Source: CAIKLP01 sp965279595 (GTDB taxonomy: Bacteria > Bacteroidota > Bacteroidia > Sphingobacteriales > Sphingobacteriaceae). Taken from it: a stretch of 64,000 nt of DNA. Location: contig OZ257246.1 of NCBI GenBank assembly GCA_965279595.1, forward strand, positions 992,001 through 1,056,000, given 5' to 3'. Below, in pieces: positions 62,588 to 64,000 of the stretch (position 1 is the first letter of the stretch; every line of letters starts with the position of its first letter). The position numbers and the translations under genes are program-made. Under the pieces are notes generated by a model. The model had not been told where the DNA came from and made no database searches. It saw only the letters and a program-made list of their open reading frames with translations.

Positions 62588-63717
62588 AAATAATTTCCAT
62601 GTGTTAAAGCAACTATTTTATTTTTTAAATAGGGAAAGGTATTCATTCCATTTATAGTTATAGCTGTAAGCTTTTCTTTTCCAAAAACAGATTGAATTCT
62701 TCTTCCCCATTTTAATCTCTTGCCAAAAGTTTCATTCCATTTTTTTACATAATCTAACTCAAGTTTACTTCTATTTAATACTCCTTTATTTGCAAATTCA
62801 TTGATCAATAGATCAGATAAAATTTTTGAACCATGCATGGCCATTGCCATTCCATTACCACAGAGTGGAGTTATCATACCTGCTGCATCACCGCAAAATA
62901 GGATGTGTTCTTGCACCAAGTTTTTCTTTTCAAATGAAATCTCATTAATAACTTCAGGCTTTTCAAAAATGAATTCTGATTGGGTAAACCATCTTTTTAA
63001 ATAGGGATTTTTATAAAGAATATTCTTTTCCATTTCTGGAATGGTTTTAAATTCTTTTAAATTATCTCGATGTGATAAATAGCATAAACAATATAAATCA
63101 TCTTCAATTTTGGAAATTCCACAGTAACCATTTTTGAAATTGTCTAATTGAATTAAATCTACAGGGTGGTCAGTTTTTATATGATATTTTACGCCTAAAT
63201 ATGGACTCCTATTTTTTAGAAAATCCCTATTTAAATATTGATCTAAAGTTGATCTTTTACCAAAACTTCCAATAACTATTTTTGATTTCAGTTGAATTGA
63301 ATTGCTACAGTTAATTATAAAGTTGTCTTGTTCATTATCATAAATCACCTCATTTACTTTGGTTCCTGTAATGCAATCTACTCCTAATGATTGGGCTAAT
63401 TCATATAGGTGCAAATCCAATTTATACCTACTGATTCCAAAACCACCAAGTGCTAAATTACTTTCAAATATTTTGCCACTGGTTGAACTTACTTTTAGTT
63501 TATTGATTCTACTAACTCCCAAAAGATTTGTATTGATACCTATACTATTTAAAAATGGTAATGCTTCATTAGAAATATATTCACCACATACTCTATGAAA
63601 TGGGTAGGTTTTTCTTTCTATGAGTGTAACTGAAATATTTGTTAATCTTAATTGAATTGCAGCACAGAGACCAGCTAAACCACCACCAATAATTACAATA
63701 TTTTCAAATGATTTCAT
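62584..63717 (-). CDS. FAD-dependent oxidoreductase, geranylgeranyl-reductase-like
   Basis: A 377-aa flavoprotein. The dinucleotide motif VIIGGGLAGLCAAIQL is at residues 8-23, the arginine/FAD segment ERKTYPFHRVCGEY at about 35-48, and the second FAD motif FCGDAAGMITPLCGNGMAMA at about 275-294. These match the GGR/halogenase-like group A flavin monooxygenase family. The CGEY context is the usual P-CGE-type signature of geranylgeranyl reductases. It overlaps the partial methyltransferase by 4 bp (ATGA), so the two are one operon. In Bacteroidota this pair often accompanies a type III polyketide synthase; I infer that from memory, since the flanking gene is outside the window. Confidence 0.9.
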   Translation of the reverse strand: MKSFENIVIIGGGLAGLCAAIQLRLTNISVTLIERKTYPFHRVCGEYISNEALPFLNSIGINTNLLGVSRINKLKVSSTSGKIFESNLALGGFGISRYKLDLHLYELAQSLGVDCITGTKVNEVIYDNEQDNFIINCSNSIQLKSKIVIGSFGKRSTLDQYLNRDFLKNRSPYLGVKYHIKTDHPVDLIQLDNFKNGYCGISKIEDDLYCLCYLSHRDNLKEFKTIPEMEKNILYKNPYLKRWFTQSEFIFEKPEVINEISFEKKNLVQEHILFCGDAAGMITPLCGNGMAMAMHGSKILSDLLINEFANKGVLNRSKLELDYVKKWNETFGKRLKWGRRIQSVFGKEKLTAITINGMNTFPYLKNKIVALTHGNYF

Positions 63718-64000
63718 TTATAAATAATTATTTGCCATCGAAATGCCCAAGCCCATTTGATAGTATAATTTTTTAATTCGGCTTGATCTAAAAGATTCTC
63801 TAACTCTTTTCTTGTAAAGGCTCGTAATACGGATAATGGTCCATCATGGATTACCATTGATGATTTTGAGAATAATTTTGTTAAAAATTTAATTGAATAG
63901 TATGCAAACCAATGTCGGTGTAGATCATTTATCACTACTGCTTTTTTTGATGAGAAATGCATTTTTTTTATAAGTTTAACCCAATCCTTATCTTCAAAAT
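63714..64000 (-). CDS. SAM-dependent methyltransferase, C-terminal part only
   Basis: The last 95 codons of a minus-strand gene whose 5' end lies right of the window. An ATG at 63962 is present, but the frame stays open to the edge (FEDKDWVKLIKKMHFSS), and homologous C-termini continue through it. Visible family features: AVVINDLHRHWFAYYSIK, HDGPLSVLRAFTRKELENLL and IKWAWAFRWQIIIY, the C-terminal beta-strands and helix of class I methyltransferases. The SAM motif itself is not seen. The stop overlaps the reductase start (ATGA). Confidence 0.8.
   Translation of the reverse strand, partial: FEDKDWVKLIKKMHFSSKKAVVINDLHRHWFAYYSIKFLTKLFSKSSMVIHDGPLSVLRAFTRKELENLLDQAELKNYTIKWAWAFRWQIIIYK

Noticed and set aside
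1..64000. tRNA, rRNA, CRISPR arrays, insertion sequences, prophage genes
   Set aside because: No cloverleaf-like segment, repeat-spacer array, transposase, integrase or terminal inverted repeat was recognised in any gap. A covariance-model tRNA scan would be decisive.

Overview
This 64 kb window is chromosomal DNA from a Bacteroidota bacterium. Supporting evidence includes AT-rich DNA, a fused lpxC-fabZ gene, the PorX regulator of the type IX secretion pathway, CarB without its C-terminal allosteric domain, a long SecA with a SEC-C tail, and a TonB-dependent receptor with a CarboxypepD_reg-like N-terminus. Promoters match the Bacteroidota -7 element TAnnTTTG, and start codons lack Shine-Dalgarno sequences. 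The EF-P loop and overall gene content fit Chitinophagales-like lineages, but that finer placement is only a guess. I see no rRNA, tRNA, CRISPR array, insertion sequence, phage or integrase: this is dense housekeeping sequence, about 56 genes, with most gaps under 250 bp.

Layout. 1-9.4 kb: partial O-methyltransferase and M16 peptidase; hpt; carB; a TPP-riboswitch operon (PnuT-like transporter plus NadR-like P-loop kinase); dapF; HtrA protease; NlpC/P60 hydrolase. 9.6-16.9 kb: pdhA-pdhC, M20 amidohydrolase, SPOR protein, secA. 17.2-25.4 kb: purD, a 49-aa membrane peptide, ridA, EamA transporter, a second TPP riboswitch with a TonB receptor, porX, HD hydrolase. 25.5-30.7 kb: lipid A operon lpxD, lpxC-fabZ, lpxA, then an ABC ATPase, efp and 5-formyl-THF cyclo-ligase. 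30.6-38.3 kb (minus strand): mfd, a small conserved protein, cyclophilin, exonuclease III, hutI, hutG. 38.5-44.3 kb: DUF47-pit phosphate uptake operon behind a Pho-box-like repeat, M1 aminopeptidase, small beta-barrel, radA. 44.5-54.8 kb: two tandem trypsin-like proteases sharing an unrecognised domain, DUF4920 lipoprotein, methyltransferase, SirB1-like protein, aminopeptidase P, AsmA-like protein, Pmp3-domain lipoprotein. 54.8-64 kb: TlpA-like lipoprotein, arginase-fold protein with an altered metal site, epimerase-crcB-tryptophan dioxygenase, alanine dehydrogenase, fabD-tsaE, a small membrane protein, and the edge of an FAD-reductase/methyltransferase operon.

How the genes fit together. The two TPP riboswitches define a thiamine salvage route: outer-membrane receptor, inner-membrane PnuT carrier and a candidate kinase that would trap thiamine by phosphorylation. 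Envelope functions dominate the rest (lipid A, SecA, HtrA, NlpC/P60, AsmA, PorX). Amino-acid catabolism is represented by hutI/hutG, tryptophan dioxygenase, alanine dehydrogenase and peptidases. The observations most worth a second look are the thiamine operon kinase, the asparagine-tipped EF-P, the Pho-box promoter that moves the DUF47 start, the paired proteases, and the arginase paralog lacking one metal ligand.
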